Shown here: positions 8,235 to 17,884 of the stretch, one piece after another
How positions within the stretch are numbered: position 1 is the stretch's first letter
Layout: each line of letters starts with the position of its first letter
Assembly: GCA_000761475.1 (NCBI GenBank)
Contig: JQNW01000001.1
Span: 248,001-312,000 of the forward strand
Length of the DNA: 64,000 nt
Source of the DNA: Chromohalobacter israelensis
GTDB lineage: Bacteria > Pseudomonadota > Gammaproteobacteria > Pseudomonadales > Halomonadaceae
Direction: 5' to 3'
Position numbers and translations under genes: made by a program
Notes under the pieces: model-generated
What the model saw: only the letters and a program-made list of their open reading frames with translations
What the model was told of the DNA's origin: nothing
Database searches by the model: none

Positions 8235-8696
8235 TCACCACTCCTCGCTGGTCTCGCGCCATTGAGCGAGCTGCGCCTTGAACGCGCGAAGGCATGTATC
8301 GAGCTGATCGGAGAGGGCCCCGTCCTGGGCGGTCGCGATCAGGCCCTCAGCGCCGCCATGGCGACGCGCCGCCCCATCCACAGCGTGCAGCTCGTCGAGC
8401 CTGGTCAGCAGCACCGCCAGCCAGCTGTCGTCGCGCCGCGCCAGCTCACGCATCTGCACGAGCGCGGCCAGCGCCGGACCGCCGTCGCTCAACAGCTCCC
8501 GCCAGTCGTGGCGCGGCAGTTGGGCGTGCTCGGTCAACTCGCGCAGCGCCGCGTTGAGGGCCATCTCCAGCGTGGCCAGGGCGCCTTCTTCATGGGCCAT
8601 GCGACGGGCAGCGGCGTGCTCGTCGTCCTTGACCTCGGCGCCGAGCAGCAGCTCGACGTGATACAGCAGTTGGTTGGTCCGCCCGCGCGGTGTCAT
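8235..8696 (-). CDS. Conserved hypothetical protein, DUF6586-like, 153 aa
   Basis: The sequence is mostly helical and Leu/Ala-rich, opening with [16 protein letters not shown]. There is no signal peptide or membrane segment. It resembles the small protein encoded beside topA in Pseudomonas (DUF6586); I make this link from memory of the N-terminus and the gene order. Its ATG overlaps the topA stop (ATGA at 8693-8696), so the two are translationally coupled and transcribed together. A terminator follows 35 bases after its stop. The role is unknown; coupling to topA suggests, but does not prove, a link to DNA topology or nucleoid work. Confidence 0.72.
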   Translation of the reverse strand: MTPRGRTNQLLYHVELLLGAEVKDDEHAAARRMAHEEGALATLEMALNAALRELTEHAQLPRHDWRELLSDGGPALAALVQMRELARRDDSWLAVLLTRLDELHAVDGAARRHGGAEGLIATAQDGALSDQLDTCLRAFKAQLAQWRETSEEW

Positions 8697-11326
8697 TTGC
8701 GCTTATCCTCGACTCGCCATTGGCCATCCTCGTACTCGGCGCGCCACCCGCTCGCCTTGCCGTCGCGCTCGCTCATCACGTACTGGCGCTTGGTCTTGCG
8801 CGAGAAGCGGATCTGGGCGTCGCGGCCATCGGGGTCCTCGCTCGGCGCGTCGAGCAGGAAATGATACTTCTCGGGCAACTCGTCGCGATGCGCCTTGAGC
8901 TCCTTGACCAGTGGCGCACGCGTTTCCCGGTTCTTGGGAAACTGGCTCGCGGCCAGGAACAGGCCGCTGGCGCCATCGCGCAACACGTAATGGTCCTCGA
9001 CCTTCTGGCAGGCCAGCTCGGGCATCGGGATCGGGTCCATCTTGGGCGGCGCGACCTCGCCATTGCGCAGCAACTTGCGCGTGTTCTTGCAGTTCTCGTT
9101 GGTGCAGCCGAAGTACTTGCCGAAACGCCCCGACTTGAGCTGCATCTCGCTGCCGCACTTGTCGCATTCGATGGTGGGCCCGTCATAGCCCTTGATGCGG
9201 AATTTCCCCTGCTCGATCTCGTACCCGCTGCAATCCGGGCTGTTGCCGCAGATATGCAGCTTGCGGGTCTCGTCGATCAGGTAACTGTCCATGGCGGTGC
9301 CGCACTCCGGGCAACGCCGCTTGGCACGCAGCGCTTCGGTTTCCGCTTCCTCGTCGGCGTCGGCCGCCACCGCTTCGTCACCGGCGATGAGGTCGATGGT
9401 CGTCTTGCAGCGCTCCTTGGGCGGCAGGTTATACCCCGAGCAGCCCAGAAAAACGCCCGTGGAGGCCGTGCGGATCTGCATCTTGCGACCGCAGGTGGGA
9501 CAGTCGATATCCGTGGGCACCGGCTGATTGGGACGCATGCCCTCCTCGGCCTCGGCATGCTCCAGCTTGGCCTTGAACTCGGCGTAGAAGGCATCCAGCA
9601 ACTCGCGCCATTCACGATTGCCGGCGGCGATCTCGTCGAGATGGTCTTCCATGCGCGCCGTGAAGCCATAATCCATGAGATCGCTGAACGACTCGACCAG
9701 GCGATCGGTAACGATATCGCCGAGCTTTTCGGCGTAGAAGCGGCGATTTTCCAGCTTGACGTAGCCACGGTCCTGGATCGTGGAAATGATCGACGCATAG
9801 GTCGACGGACGCCCGATCCCGCGCTTTTCCAGTTCCTTGACCAGGCTCGCCTCGGTATAGCGGGGAGCCGGCTTGGTGAAGTGCTGCTGCGGATCGAGCG
9901 CCTGCAAGGTCATCTCGGCCCCTTCCTCGAGGTCGGGGAGCGACTGGTCTTCCTCTTTCTTGCCCGCAGGCTTCATCACCCGCGTGTAGCCATCGAACTT
10001 GAGCACGCGGCCGCGCGCCTTGAGCTCGAAGCCCTCGGCCTCGATGGTCAAGGTCGTCGCCAGATACTCCGCCGGCACCATCTGGCAGGCCACGAACTGG
10101 CGCCAGATCAATTCGTACAAGCGCTGGGCGTCGCGCTCCACCGCCAGGTCGTCGCCGGCCTGCGTCACCTCGGTGGGACGGATCGCCTCGTGCGCTTCCT
10201 GGGCGCCATCCTTGCTGGCGTAGCGATTGGGAGCGTCGGGCAGATAGGATTGGCCGAAGCGCTCGCCGATGAAGGCACGCGCACTTTCCACCGCATCCTG
10301 GGACAGGTTGGTGGAATCGGTACGCATGTAGGTGATGTACCCCGCCTCGTAGAGACGCTGCGCCAGGGTCATGGTCTTCTTCACCGAAAAGCCCAGCCGA
10401 CCGCTGGCGGCCTGCTGCAGCGTCGAGGTGATGAAGGGAGCGTTGGGCTTGGAGCGCGTCGGCTTGGTCTCGCGCTCGGTGATCGTCAGCGCTGCGTCGC
10501 GCAGCGGCGCGATGCGCTCGAGCGTTTCCTGCTCGGACGTCGGGCGGAACGCCTTGCCCTGGTGACGCGCCACCTCGAACCGGATGGGAGTGTCCTCGCC
10601 CGAGGCGGGCAGGAGGTCGGCGTGAACGTCCCAGAACTCCTCCGGCACGAAGGCGCGAATTTCGCGCTCACGCTCGACGATCAGACGCACCGCCACCGAC
10701 TGCACGCGCCCCGCCGACAGGCCGCGAGCGATCTTGCTCCACAACAGCGGCGAGAGCATGAAGCCCACCACCCGGTCCAGGAAACGACGCGCCTGCTGGG
10801 CCTCGACCCGGGACAGATCGAGGTCGCCCGGCGTCTTGAAGGCCTCCTGAATGGCGTTCTTGGTGATCTCGTTGAAGACCACCCGCCGATAGCGCGAGGC
10901 ATCGCCGCCGATGGTCTCCTGCAAGTGCCAGGCGATCGCCTCCCCCTCGCGGTCAAGGTCGGTCGCGAGATAGACGGCGTCGGCCTTCTCGGCGAGCTTC
11001 TTGAGCTCGGCGACGACCTTTTCCTTGCCCGGCAGCACTTCGTAGTTGGCTTCCCAGCCGTGCTCGGGGTCGATCCCCATGCGGCGCACGAGCTGGTTCC
11101 AGTGTTTCTGCTTCTTGTAGACGGCCTTCTCGTCGGGCGACATCTTGCGTGTCGCCGCCGCCTGGCGTGCCCGTTCCTTGGGATCGGTTGCGTTCTTGCC
11201 GGATCCGCTCGTCGGCAAGTCACGGATGTGTCCCACGCTCGATTTCACGACGAAATCGTTGCCGAGATACTTGTTGATCGTCTTGGCCTTGGCCGGCGAC
11301 TCCACGATGACCAGTGACTTACCCAT
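8693..11326 (-). CDS. topA: DNA topoisomerase I, 877 aa
   Basis: This type IA topoisomerase relaxes negative supercoils by breaking one strand through a 5'-phosphotyrosine. The N-terminus [20 protein letters not shown] is the Toprim start. The active-site tyrosine is in [11 protein letters not shown] (around residue 320-330). C-terminal zinc ribbons are visible as CPTCG, CPECG and CDKCG repeats, each with a second Cys pair. A further Topo I C-terminal region follows, as in E. coli TopA (865 aa). I chose the ATG at 11326, with GGAG upstream, because [11 protein letters not shown] is the family start. The stop overlaps the next gene by ATGA. It is the first gene of its operon. Confidence 0.96.
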   Translation of the reverse strand: MGKSLVIVESPAKAKTINKYLGNDFVVKSSVGHIRDLPTSGSGKNATDPKERARQAAATRKMSPDEKAVYKKQKHWNQLVRRMGIDPEHGWEANYEVLPGKEKVVAELKKLAEKADAVYLATDLDREGEAIAWHLQETIGGDASRYRRVVFNEITKNAIQEAFKTPGDLDLSRVEAQQARRFLDRVVGFMLSPLLWSKIARGLSAGRVQSVAVRLIVEREREIRAFVPEEFWDVHADLLPASGEDTPIRFEVARHQGKAFRPTSEQETLERIAPLRDAALTITERETKPTRSKPNAPFITSTLQQAASGRLGFSVKKTMTLAQRLYEAGYITYMRTDSTNLSQDAVESARAFIGERFGQSYLPDAPNRYASKDGAQEAHEAIRPTEVTQAGDDLAVERDAQRLYELIWRQFVACQMVPAEYLATTLTIEAEGFELKARGRVLKFDGYTRVMKPAGKKEEDQSLPDLEEGAEMTLQALDPQQHFTKPAPRYTEASLVKELEKRGIGRPSTYASIISTIQDRGYVKLENRRFYAEKLGDIVTDRLVESFSDLMDYGFTARMEDHLDEIAAGNREWRELLDAFYAEFKAKLEHAEAEEGMRPNQPVPTDIDCPTCGRKMQIRTASTGVFLGCSGYNLPPKERCKTTIDLIAGDEAVAADADEEAETEALRAKRRCPECGTAMDSYLIDETRKLHICGNSPDCSGYEIEQGKFRIKGYDGPTIECDKCGSEMQLKSGRFGKYFGCTNENCKNTRKLLRNGEVAPPKMDPIPMPELACQKVEDHYVLRDGASGLFLAASQFPKNRETRAPLVKELKAHRDELPEKYHFLLDAPSEDPDGRDAQIRFSRKTKRQYVMSERDGKASGWRAEYEDGQWRVEDKRK

Positions 11327-11746
11327 AACGCTCCACTCAAATGGCCGACGCCGCATGGCGCCGGCAGTAATGTCGTGGCCGGGAACCGCCCGGCGAAAAA
11401 TGCGCCTACCCTACCTTAGCGCCTCGTTGCGCGCCAGTATGTTGCGACATGGCCTCTGGAGCCGGGCAGTTGCCCGTGTTTACCGAGCCAGCCAGCAAAA
11501 CACTAGTCGGCATTGCTTGCCGTCGGCAAGCCCAACGCTGCGGACGAACGATGGCGCGTGCCGGCGTCGTCATCCACGCTATTCACGAGCCGATGGCATG
11601 ACGTGCCTGTCATATAAAAGGTGATAACCTGCAGATGACTGCCCGGTCGCATCGCGCCTGTCGAGTCGATGAGGCACAATGTAGTAAAATAACCACATGG
11701 CGTGCCGAGAGCCGTCCCTTATTTTCACGAGGCCAAGGAGAATTCC
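11327..11746. other. Divergent intergenic region between topA and pyk
   Basis: This is about 420 bases with no gene. It must hold the promoters of topA (minus) and pyk (plus). The part near pyk is AT-rich (CATATAAAAGGTGATAACC near 11610; TAGTAAAATAACCAC near 11682) and could supply a -10 element, but no good -35/-10 pair stands out. A small dyad GCTTGCCGTCGGCAAGC lies near 11515-11531. Confidence 0.5.
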
Positions 11747-13216
11747 ATGCAGAATGCGTTTCACGGTCCGATTCGCCGCACCAAGATCGTCGCGACGCTG
11801 GGGCCCGCCAGCGATCGCGAAGGTGTCCTGGATGCCATGATCGCCGCAGGCGTCGACGTGGTACGACTCAACTTCTCCCACGGCTCCGCCGATGACCATC
11901 GTCGGCGGCTGCTCGCGGTGCGTGAAGCCGCCGAACGCGCCGGCCGCACCGTTGCCGCGCTGGGCGATCTGCAAGGCCCCAAGATCCGTATCGCACGCTT
12001 CCAGGAAGGCGCCGTCACCCTCGAGCAGGGACAGCCCTTCATCATCGACGTTTCCCTGGAGCGCGATGCCGGCGACGCGAACCGGGTCGGCTGCGACTAC
12101 AAGGACCTGGCCGACGACGTCGCGCCCGGCGATGTGCTGCTGCTCGACGACGGGCGGCTGGAACTGCAAGTCAATCGCGTCGATGCACCGGCCATCCACA
12201 CCACGGTCAAGGTCGGCGGCAAGCTTTCCAACAACAAGGGCATCAACAAGCAAGGCGGTGGTCTGTCCGCGGCCGCCTTGACCGACAAGGATCGCGAGGA
12301 CCTTCAGACCGCCATCGATATCGGCGTCGACTATCTCGCCGTCTCCTTCCCGCGGCATGGCGACGACATGCGCCTGGCACGCGACCTGCTCGGCGAAGCC
12401 GGCAGCCATATCGGCCTGGTCGCCAAGATCGAGCGCGCCGAGGCGGTGGCCGACAACGACACCCTGGACGACATCATCCGCGCCAGCGAGGCGGTCATGG
12501 TGGCGCGCGGCGACCTGGGCGTGGAAATCGGCGATGCGCAGCTGATCGGGGTGCAGAAGCGCATCATTCAGCATGCGCGCAGCCTCAACAAGGTCGTGAT
12601 CACCGCGACGCAGATGATGGAGTCGATGATCGACTCGCCACTGCCCACCCGCGCCGAGGTGTTCGACGTCGCCAATGCGGTCCTCGACGGCACCGACGCG
12701 GTCATGCTGTCCGCCGAAACCGCCGCCGGCGACTACCCCGTGGAAACCATCAAGGCCATGGAGCGTCTTTGTCTGGGCGCCGAGCGCGAGCGCGCCGCGC
12801 AACAATCCCAGCACCGCATCCACGAAGGCTTTACGCGGGTCGATGAAACCGTGGCGCTCTCGGCGATGTATGCCGCCAACCATCTGGCCGGCGTGTCCGC
12901 CATCGTGTGCATGACCGCGACCGGCTACACGCCACTCATCGCCTCGCGCATCCGCTCCGGGCTGCCCATCGTCGCCCTGGCGCACACCGCCATCGCCCAG
13001 CGCCGCATGGCCATCTACCGTGGCGTGGTCTCGTTGCCCTTCGACACCCAGGGCATGCCCCCCACCGCCTTCAACCGGCACGCGGTCGATCGTCTGGTAT
13101 CACTGGGCATCGCCAAACAGGGCGATCACGTCATTCTGACCCGCGGCGATCACATGAACGCCCACGGCGGCACCAACACCATGAAGATCATCCAGGTAGG
13201 CGACGACATTGACTGA
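11747..13216 (+). CDS. pyk: Pyruvate kinase, 489 aa
   Basis: This enzyme converts phosphoenolpyruvate and ADP to pyruvate and ATP, the last step of lower glycolysis/Entner-Doudoroff. Family motifs are RRTKIVATLGPASD, RLNFSHGSADDH, the metal/phosphate-binding VAKIERAEAV and the signature VMVARGDLGVEIG. Residue TATQMMESMI is also typical. At 489 aa it matches the PykA type. The ATG at 11747 is preceded by AAGGAG. The mgsA gene starts 8 bases before its stop, so the two are translationally coupled. The neighbouring topA is divergent. Confidence 0.96.
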   Translation: MQNAFHGPIRRTKIVATLGPASDREGVLDAMIAAGVDVVRLNFSHGSADDHRRRLLAVREAAERAGRTVAALGDLQGPKIRIARFQEGAVTLEQGQPFIIDVSLERDAGDANRVGCDYKDLADDVAPGDVLLLDDGRLELQVNRVDAPAIHTTVKVGGKLSNNKGINKQGGGLSAAALTDKDREDLQTAIDIGVDYLAVSFPRHGDDMRLARDLLGEAGSHIGLVAKIERAEAVADNDTLDDIIRASEAVMVARGDLGVEIGDAQLIGVQKRIIQHARSLNKVVITATQMMESMIDSPLPTRAEVFDVANAVLDGTDAVMLSAETAAGDYPVETIKAMERLCLGAERERAAQQSQHRIHEGFTRVDETVALSAMYAANHLAGVSAIVCMTATGYTPLIASRIRSGLPIVALAHTAIAQRRMAIYRGVVSLPFDTQGMPPTAFNRHAVDRLVSLGIAKQGDHVILTRGDHMNAHGGTNTMKIIQVGDDID

Positions 13217-13688
13217 GCAACGGCCTCGCCGGCAAGCCACGCGCACGCTGCCGGCACGCAAGCGTATTGCGCTGATCGCCCATGACGGCAAGAAGGCGGA
13301 ACTGCTGGCGTGGGCGGAGCGCTGGCGCGACACGCTGGCCCGTCATGACCTGGTGGGAACCGGCACGACAGCGCGGCGCGTCGCCGAAACGCTCGGCCTG
13401 GAGGTACATGGGCTGATGAGCGGTCCCCTGGGGGGCGATCAGCAGATCGGGGCGCGCATCACCGAGAGCCGCCTGGACATGCTGGTGTTTTTCTGGGACC
13501 CATTCGCTCCCATGCCCCACGATCCGGACGTCAAGGCCCTGCTCCGCCTCGCCGCACTGTGGAACCTTCCGGTGGCGACCAACGCCGCCAGCGCCGACTT
13601 CATCATCACCTCCCCGCTGGTCGCGCAGGAGGTCACGGTGAACGTGCCGGATGCCAATGACTGGCTCGCCACGCGCCGCGATCCCTGA
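13209..13688 (+). CDS. mgsA: Methylglyoxal synthase, 159 aa
   Basis: The enzyme turns dihydroxyacetone phosphate into methylglyoxal and inorganic phosphate, a bypass that relieves sugar-phosphate build-up. All family motifs are present: IAHDGKK (residues 23-29), GTGTTARR, SGPLGGDQQIGA (residues 71-82, catalytic Asp77), the FFWDPFAPMPHDPDVKALLR stretch, and NAASADFI. The start is a TTG (13209) inside the end of pyk, with AGGTAGG upstream; no ATG lies in the N-terminus before the conserved region. Coupling to pyk ties methylglyoxal formation to the same transcript as the pyruvate-forming step. A hairpin follows the stop. Confidence 0.93.
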   Translation: MTEQRPRRQATRTLPARKRIALIAHDGKKAELLAWAERWRDTLARHDLVGTGTTARRVAETLGLEVHGLMSGPLGGDQQIGARITESRLDMLVFFWDPFAPMPHDPDVKALLRLAALWNLPVATNAASADFIITSPLVAQEVTVNVPDANDWLATRRDP

Positions 13689-13699
13689 GCCGCAATGCG

Positions 13700-13728
13700 C
13701 CGCATGCCGGAACCGACCGGCATGCGGC
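13700..13728 (+). terminator. Hairpin after mgsA
   Basis: The inverted repeat CCGCATGCCGG/CCGGCATGCGG with a short loop is followed by CGATTT. The T-run is short, so it may be a weak or Rho-assisted terminator. Confidence 0.5.
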
Positions 13729-13769
13729 GATTTCACATGCCAAGGGGGCGTTTTCGGGTTACGCTGAAT

Positions 13770-13785
13770 ATTGCAGTGCAGCAAT
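13770..13785 (+). promoter_or_regulatory. Dyad resembling a PhaR operator upstream of the DUF3141 gene
   Basis: ATTGCAGTGCAGCAAT has perfect ATTGC/GCAAT arms and lies 20 bases before the start codon. TGC/GCA-rich dyads of this kind are bound by PhaR, the polyhydroxyalkanoate-sensing repressor, in front of phasin and PHA genes. That match is by pattern only. Confidence 0.4.
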
Positions 13786-13805
13786 TCGCGACCAGGAGCG
13801 CCCCC

Positions 13806-15977
13806 ATGTTTCCCATGCAAGCCGCTTGGCTGGACGCCGCCAGCCCCGTCCTCGATCCCTTCGGCCTGATGCGGGCCACCCAAGCCTATTGGCAGGACAC
13901 CTTCGAACGCAGCGTGCTGTACTGGGACGTCATGCGCCAGCGCGGCAATCAATATCTCGAGCACATGGCGCAGACCAGGCCCAATGTCCTGGGCTTCGAC
14001 GCCGAGGTCCTGATCGACGGCCGCGATCTGCCGCACCCCGTCAACTATGAACTGATGCGCATCCTGCCGCCGGAGGGCGTGACGCTGGACCCGCTCAAGC
14101 GCCCGTTCGTGGTGGTCGATCCGCGTGCCGGCCACGGGCCCGGTATCGGCGGCTTCAAGCCGGACAGCGAAATCGGCGTTGCCATGCGCGCCGGCCATCC
14201 CTGCTATTTCATCGGCTTTCTGCCGTTTCCGATGCCGGGCCAGCACGTCGAGGACGTGGTCGACGCCGAGGTCGCCTTCCTGCGCGAGGTGGGAGCACGC
14301 CATGCCGGCGAGAAGCCCGTGGTGATCGGCAACTGCCAGGCAGGCTGGCAGTTGATGATGGCCGCCGCCCTGGCCCCCGACGCCTTCGGCCCGATCCTGA
14401 TCGCCGGCGCTCCGCTGTCCTACTGGGCCGGGGAACGCGGGCGCTATCCCATGCGCTACACGGGCGGGCTGCTGGGCGGCAGCTGGCTGACGGCGCTTGC
14501 CGGCGACCTGGGCGACGGCCTGTTCGATGGCGCCTGGCTGGTACAGAACTTCGAGCGTCTCAACCCCGCCAACACGCTCTGGGCCAAGCAGTACCGGCTG
14601 TATGCCGATGTCGATGACGAGAGCGCGCGCTATCTGCAATTCGAACGCTGGTGGGGCGGCCATATCGTGCTCAATGCCCAGGAAATCCAGTACATCGTGG
14701 ACAACCTCTTCATCGGCAATCGCCTGAGCACGGCCCAGTTGATCACCCGTGACGGGCGCCGCATCGATCTGCGCAACGTGCGCTCGCCCATCGTGGTGTT
14801 CTGTTCGCAGGGCGACAACATCACCCCGCCGCCCCAGGCGCTGGGCTGGATCTCCGACCTGTACGACGGCGTCGAAGACATCGTCGCCCACGAACAGACC
14901 ATCGTGTATTGCGTCCACGACTCGACAGGCCACCTGGGCATCTTCGTGTCGGGCAGCATCTCGCGCCGCGAACATGCCGAATTCACCGCCAACATGGACT
15001 ATATCGACGTCCTGCCGCCGGGCCTCTACGAAACGGCCATCACCGCGCGCGACGGCGAGGAGACGACCGACGGCGACTATCTGCTCGAATTTCGACCACG
15101 CGGGGTCGACGATCTCCAGCCTCTGGTGCAACCGCGTGAAGACGACGAACGCCGCTTCGCCACCGTGGCCCGCCTGTCGGAAAGCGGCCTGGCACTCTAT
15201 CAGCACTACGCCCAGCCCTGGGTGCAGCTCCTCATGACACCCGAAGCCGGGCGCTGGTTACGCCGATTGCATCCGATCCGCCTGGGCTACAAGCTGCTCT
15301 CCGATCGCAATCCGCTGATCGCGCCCGTCCCCGTGTTCGCCGAGCACATCCGCCGCCATCGGCAGCCTCTCGCCGACGACAATCCCCTTCGCCAGTGGGA
15401 AGGCATGCTGGCAAGCGTCATCGAGAACGGCCTCAAGGCCTATGGCGAATGGCGTGACCGCACCGGCGAGCGCCTGTTCCTGGATATCTACGGGCAACCC
15501 TGGCTGCAGGCCCTGGCCGGCATCGGCCCGGACCAGGCACGCACACGCCCGCACCCGGGGCGCCTGCCCGAACACCGCCAGTTCCTGCAGATGCGCCGCG
15601 ACGCCCTGCGCGAGCGTATCGCCGTGGGTGGCGTGCGCGAGGCCATCGTCCGCGCCCTGATCTATATCCTGGGCGGCGCGCCGACGACCGACGAGCGCAA
15701 CTTCCAACGCCTCAAGGCAACCCGCGAGGAGCTCGGCAAGAGCCTGGACCTGCATCACTTCAAGATGCTGGTGCGCGAACAGTTCTTCATCCTCAAGCTC
15801 GACGTGCGTGCCGCGCTCGAGGCGCTGCCCACGCTGATTCGCCGCGACGGCGACACCGACATCGAGGCCCATCTGGCCCATATCACGCATATCCTCGATG
15901 CCAGCGGGCCGCAGAGCGAACAAGTGCGCACCCGCTTCGCACGCGTCAAGGCCCTCTTTGCGCGAGCGGCGGCCTAG
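13806..15977 (+). CDS. DUF3141 protein, PHA-synthase-like alpha/beta hydrolase, 723 aa
   Basis: The first ~420 residues form an alpha/beta hydrolase domain. The nucleophile elbow is IGNCQAGW, that is G-x-C-x-G with cysteine in place of serine, as in PHA synthases. SQGDNITPP would supply the Asp and DSTGHLGIF the His, giving a C-D-H triad like PhaC. The remaining ~300 residues are helical and charged (DUF3141) with no known role. There is no signal peptide, so it is cytosolic. I chose the ATG at 13806 because AGGAG precedes it; longer readings run through a hairpin. It stands alone between mgsA and the convergent pycB. It may act in polyester (PHB) synthesis or turnover, or on another acyl thioester; this is inference. 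Confidence 0.75.
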   Translation: MFPMQAAWLDAASPVLDPFGLMRATQAYWQDTFERSVLYWDVMRQRGNQYLEHMAQTRPNVLGFDAEVLIDGRDLPHPVNYELMRILPPEGVTLDPLKRPFVVVDPRAGHGPGIGGFKPDSEIGVAMRAGHPCYFIGFLPFPMPGQHVEDVVDAEVAFLREVGARHAGEKPVVIGNCQAGWQLMMAAALAPDAFGPILIAGAPLSYWAGERGRYPMRYTGGLLGGSWLTALAGDLGDGLFDGAWLVQNFERLNPANTLWAKQYRLYADVDDESARYLQFERWWGGHIVLNAQEIQYIVDNLFIGNRLSTAQLITRDGRRIDLRNVRSPIVVFCSQGDNITPPPQALGWISDLYDGVEDIVAHEQTIVYCVHDSTGHLGIFVSGSISRREHAEFTANMDYIDVLPPGLYETAITARDGEETTDGDYLLEFRPRGVDDLQPLVQPREDDERRFATVARLSESGLALYQHYAQPWVQLLMTPEAGRWLRRLHPIRLGYKLLSDRNPLIAPVPVFAEHIRRHRQPLADDNPLRQWEGMLASVIENGLKAYGEWRDRTGERLFLDIYGQPWLQALAGIGPDQARTRPHPGRLPEHRQFLQMRRDALRERIAVGGVREAIVRALIYILGGAPTTDERNFQRLKATREELGKSLDLHHFKMLVREQFFILKLDVRAALEALPTLIRRDGDTDIEAHLAHITHILDASGPQSEQVRTRFARVKALFARAAA

Positions 15978-15983
15978 CACGAC

Positions 15984-16040
15984 ATCGCCCCGCCACCGCG
16001 AATGCTTCCCGACGGGGAAACATCGCGGATGGCGGGGCGA
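15984..16040. terminator. Imperfect hairpin between convergent DUF3141 gene and pycB
   Basis: TCGCCCCGCCACCGCGAATG pairs imperfectly with CATCGCGGATGGCGGGGCGA about 17 bases further on. It sits between two stops that face each other and probably serves both. T-runs are lacking. Confidence 0.45.
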
Positions 16041-16061
16041 AGCGCTCGCAGCGGCCGCGGA

Positions 16062-17873
16062 TCAGGCGATCTCGACCAGTACCTCGCCCGGCGTGACACG
16101 GTCGCCCTTGGCGACGTGTACCGCCTCCACGGTCCCCGCGACCCGCGCCTGCACCTCGGTCTCCATCTTCATCGCCTCGGTGATCAAGACCGCCTGGCCT
16201 TCCTCGACGCGATCCCCCTCGGCGACCAGCACATCGACGATGTTGCCGGGCATGGAAGTGGTGACGTGGCCGGGCTGCGAAGCACGCGCACGCCCCGAGG
16301 TCTCGCCGCCGACGAAGGCATCCTTGGCCTCGAAGACGACCTCCTCCGGCATGCCGTCGAGCGTCAGATACACCTGACGCTTGCCACCGCTGTTGCCGCC
16401 GACCCCGGTGATCTGCACTTCATAGGACTCCCCGTGCACGTCGATCACGAACTCGGTGGGCACCCCTTCGGTGACCGGCCGATTGGCATCGCCGGCGGCG
16501 GCGGGTATCGGCTCCGTGACCAGCGTACCGTCGCGCCGTCCCTGGAGGTAATCACGTCCCAGCTCGGGGAACATGGCGAAGGTCAGCACGTCTTCCTCGC
16601 TGTCCGCCAGCTCGCCGACCTCCTTCGTCAGACGCGTCATCTCGGGAGACAGCCGATCCGCGGGGCGCCCTTCCTCCACCGGCGAGTTGCCGATGGCCTG
16701 ACGGCGCACGTCGGCATCCACCGCCGCCGGCGGATGGCCGTACCCACCCTGCAGATAACGCTTCACTTCGTTGGTGATGGTCTTGTAGCGCTCGCCGGTG
16801 AGAACGTTCATCACGGCCTGGGTACCGACGATCTGCGAGGTCGGCGTGACCAGGGGCGGATAGCCGAGATCGGCGCGCACCCGCGGAATCTCGTCGAACA
16901 CGTCGCGGATCTTGGAAAGCGCGTTCTGCTCCTTGAGCTGATTGGCGAGGTTGGACATCATGCCGCCCGGTACCTGGTTGATCTGTACCGAGACGTCCTC
17001 GCGGGTGAACTCGCTTTCGAAGGCGGCATACTTCTGTCGCACGCCGCGGAAATAGTCACCGATGTCCTTGAGGGCCTCGAGGTCCAGGCCGCTGTCGTAC
17101 TCGGTGCCCTGGAAGGCGGCGACCATGGATTCGGTCGAGGGATGACTGGTCCCCCCGGCGAATGCCGAGATGCAGGTATCGATGTGCCGACAGCCCGCCT
17201 CGACCGCCTTGAGATGGCAAAGCGGCGCCAATCCGGAGGTGGCATGGGCATGCAGGTGAACCGGCACGTCAACGGCCTCGACCAGGGCGGCCACCAGCTC
17301 GCTCGTGGCATACGGCGTCAGCAGCCCCGCCATGTCCTTGATGGCGATCGAATCGGCGCCCATGTCGACCAGTCGCTTGGCCTGATCCACGTACATCGCC
17401 AGGGTATGCACCGGGCTCACCGTATAGCAGATCGTGCCCTGGGCGTGCTTGCCGCTGGCCTTGACCGCACGCATGGCGGTTTCCAGGTTGCGCAGATCGT
17501 TGAGCGCATCGAAGACGCGGAAGACGTCGACGCCGTTGTCCGCCGACCGGGCGACGAAACGCTCGACGACGTCATCGGCGTAGTGCCGATACCCCAGCAG
17601 GTTCTGCCCGCGCAGCAACATCTGCAGCGGCGTGTTGGGCATCGCCTCCTTGAAGGCGCGCAGGCGCTCCCAGGGATCTTCCTTGAGAAAGCGCACGCAG
17701 GCATCGAAGGTCGCACCGCCCCATACCTCAAGCGAGTGATAGCCGATCGCATCCAGCTTGGCACAGGCAGGCAGCATGTCCTCGGTGCGCAGACGCGTGG
17801 CGATCAAGGACTGGTGGCCGTCGCGCAGCACGACATCGGTGATTTTGACCTGGGAAGATGACACGGCATTCAT
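16062..17873 (-). CDS. pycB: Pyruvate carboxylase subunit B (carboxyltransferase plus biotin carrier), 603 aa
   Basis: The N-terminal ~300 residues are an HMGL-like TIM barrel (VVLRDGHQSL, metal-binding HAHATSG). A conserved central domain follows, and then a biotinyl domain with ITEAMKMET (biotinylated Lys569). Such proteins are annotated either as oxaloacetate decarboxylase alpha or as PycB. I favour PycB because the upstream partner is a biotin carboxylase, there is no sodium-pump beta/gamma subunit, and a LysR gene is divergent, as in Pseudomonas. The complex makes oxaloacetate from pyruvate and bicarbonate, refilling the TCA cycle for osmolyte and amino-acid synthesis. An AAGGAG site precedes the ATG, and 11 bases separate it from pycA. 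Confidence 0.9.
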   Translation of the reverse strand: MNAVSSSQVKITDVVLRDGHQSLIATRLRTEDMLPACAKLDAIGYHSLEVWGGATFDACVRFLKEDPWERLRAFKEAMPNTPLQMLLRGQNLLGYRHYADDVVERFVARSADNGVDVFRVFDALNDLRNLETAMRAVKASGKHAQGTICYTVSPVHTLAMYVDQAKRLVDMGADSIAIKDMAGLLTPYATSELVAALVEAVDVPVHLHAHATSGLAPLCHLKAVEAGCRHIDTCISAFAGGTSHPSTESMVAAFQGTEYDSGLDLEALKDIGDYFRGVRQKYAAFESEFTREDVSVQINQVPGGMMSNLANQLKEQNALSKIRDVFDEIPRVRADLGYPPLVTPTSQIVGTQAVMNVLTGERYKTITNEVKRYLQGGYGHPPAAVDADVRRQAIGNSPVEEGRPADRLSPEMTRLTKEVGELADSEEDVLTFAMFPELGRDYLQGRRDGTLVTEPIPAAAGDANRPVTEGVPTEFVIDVHGESYEVQITGVGGNSGGKRQVYLTLDGMPEEVVFEAKDAFVGGETSGRARASQPGHVTTSMPGNIVDVLVAEGDRVEEGQAVLITEAMKMETEVQARVAGTVEAVHVAKGDRVTPGEVLVEIA

Positions 17874-17884
17874 GAGGTATCTCC

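Noticed and set aside
8690-11317. A long open frame (875 codons) on the plus strand antisense to topA
   Set aside because: It mirrors topA codon structure in a GC-rich genome, has no known family, no ribosome-binding site, and low-complexity Arg/Leu/Gly composition.
16002-17861. A 619-codon open frame antisense to pycB, and a 512-codon one antisense to pycA
   Set aside because: Both are shadows of strongly supported biotin-enzyme genes; they show no domain and no start signal.
16062-17873. Oxaloacetate decarboxylase (sodium pump) alpha subunit as the name for this gene
   Set aside because: No beta or gamma pump subunits nearby; a biotin carboxylase partner and divergent LysR gene support pyruvate carboxylase.
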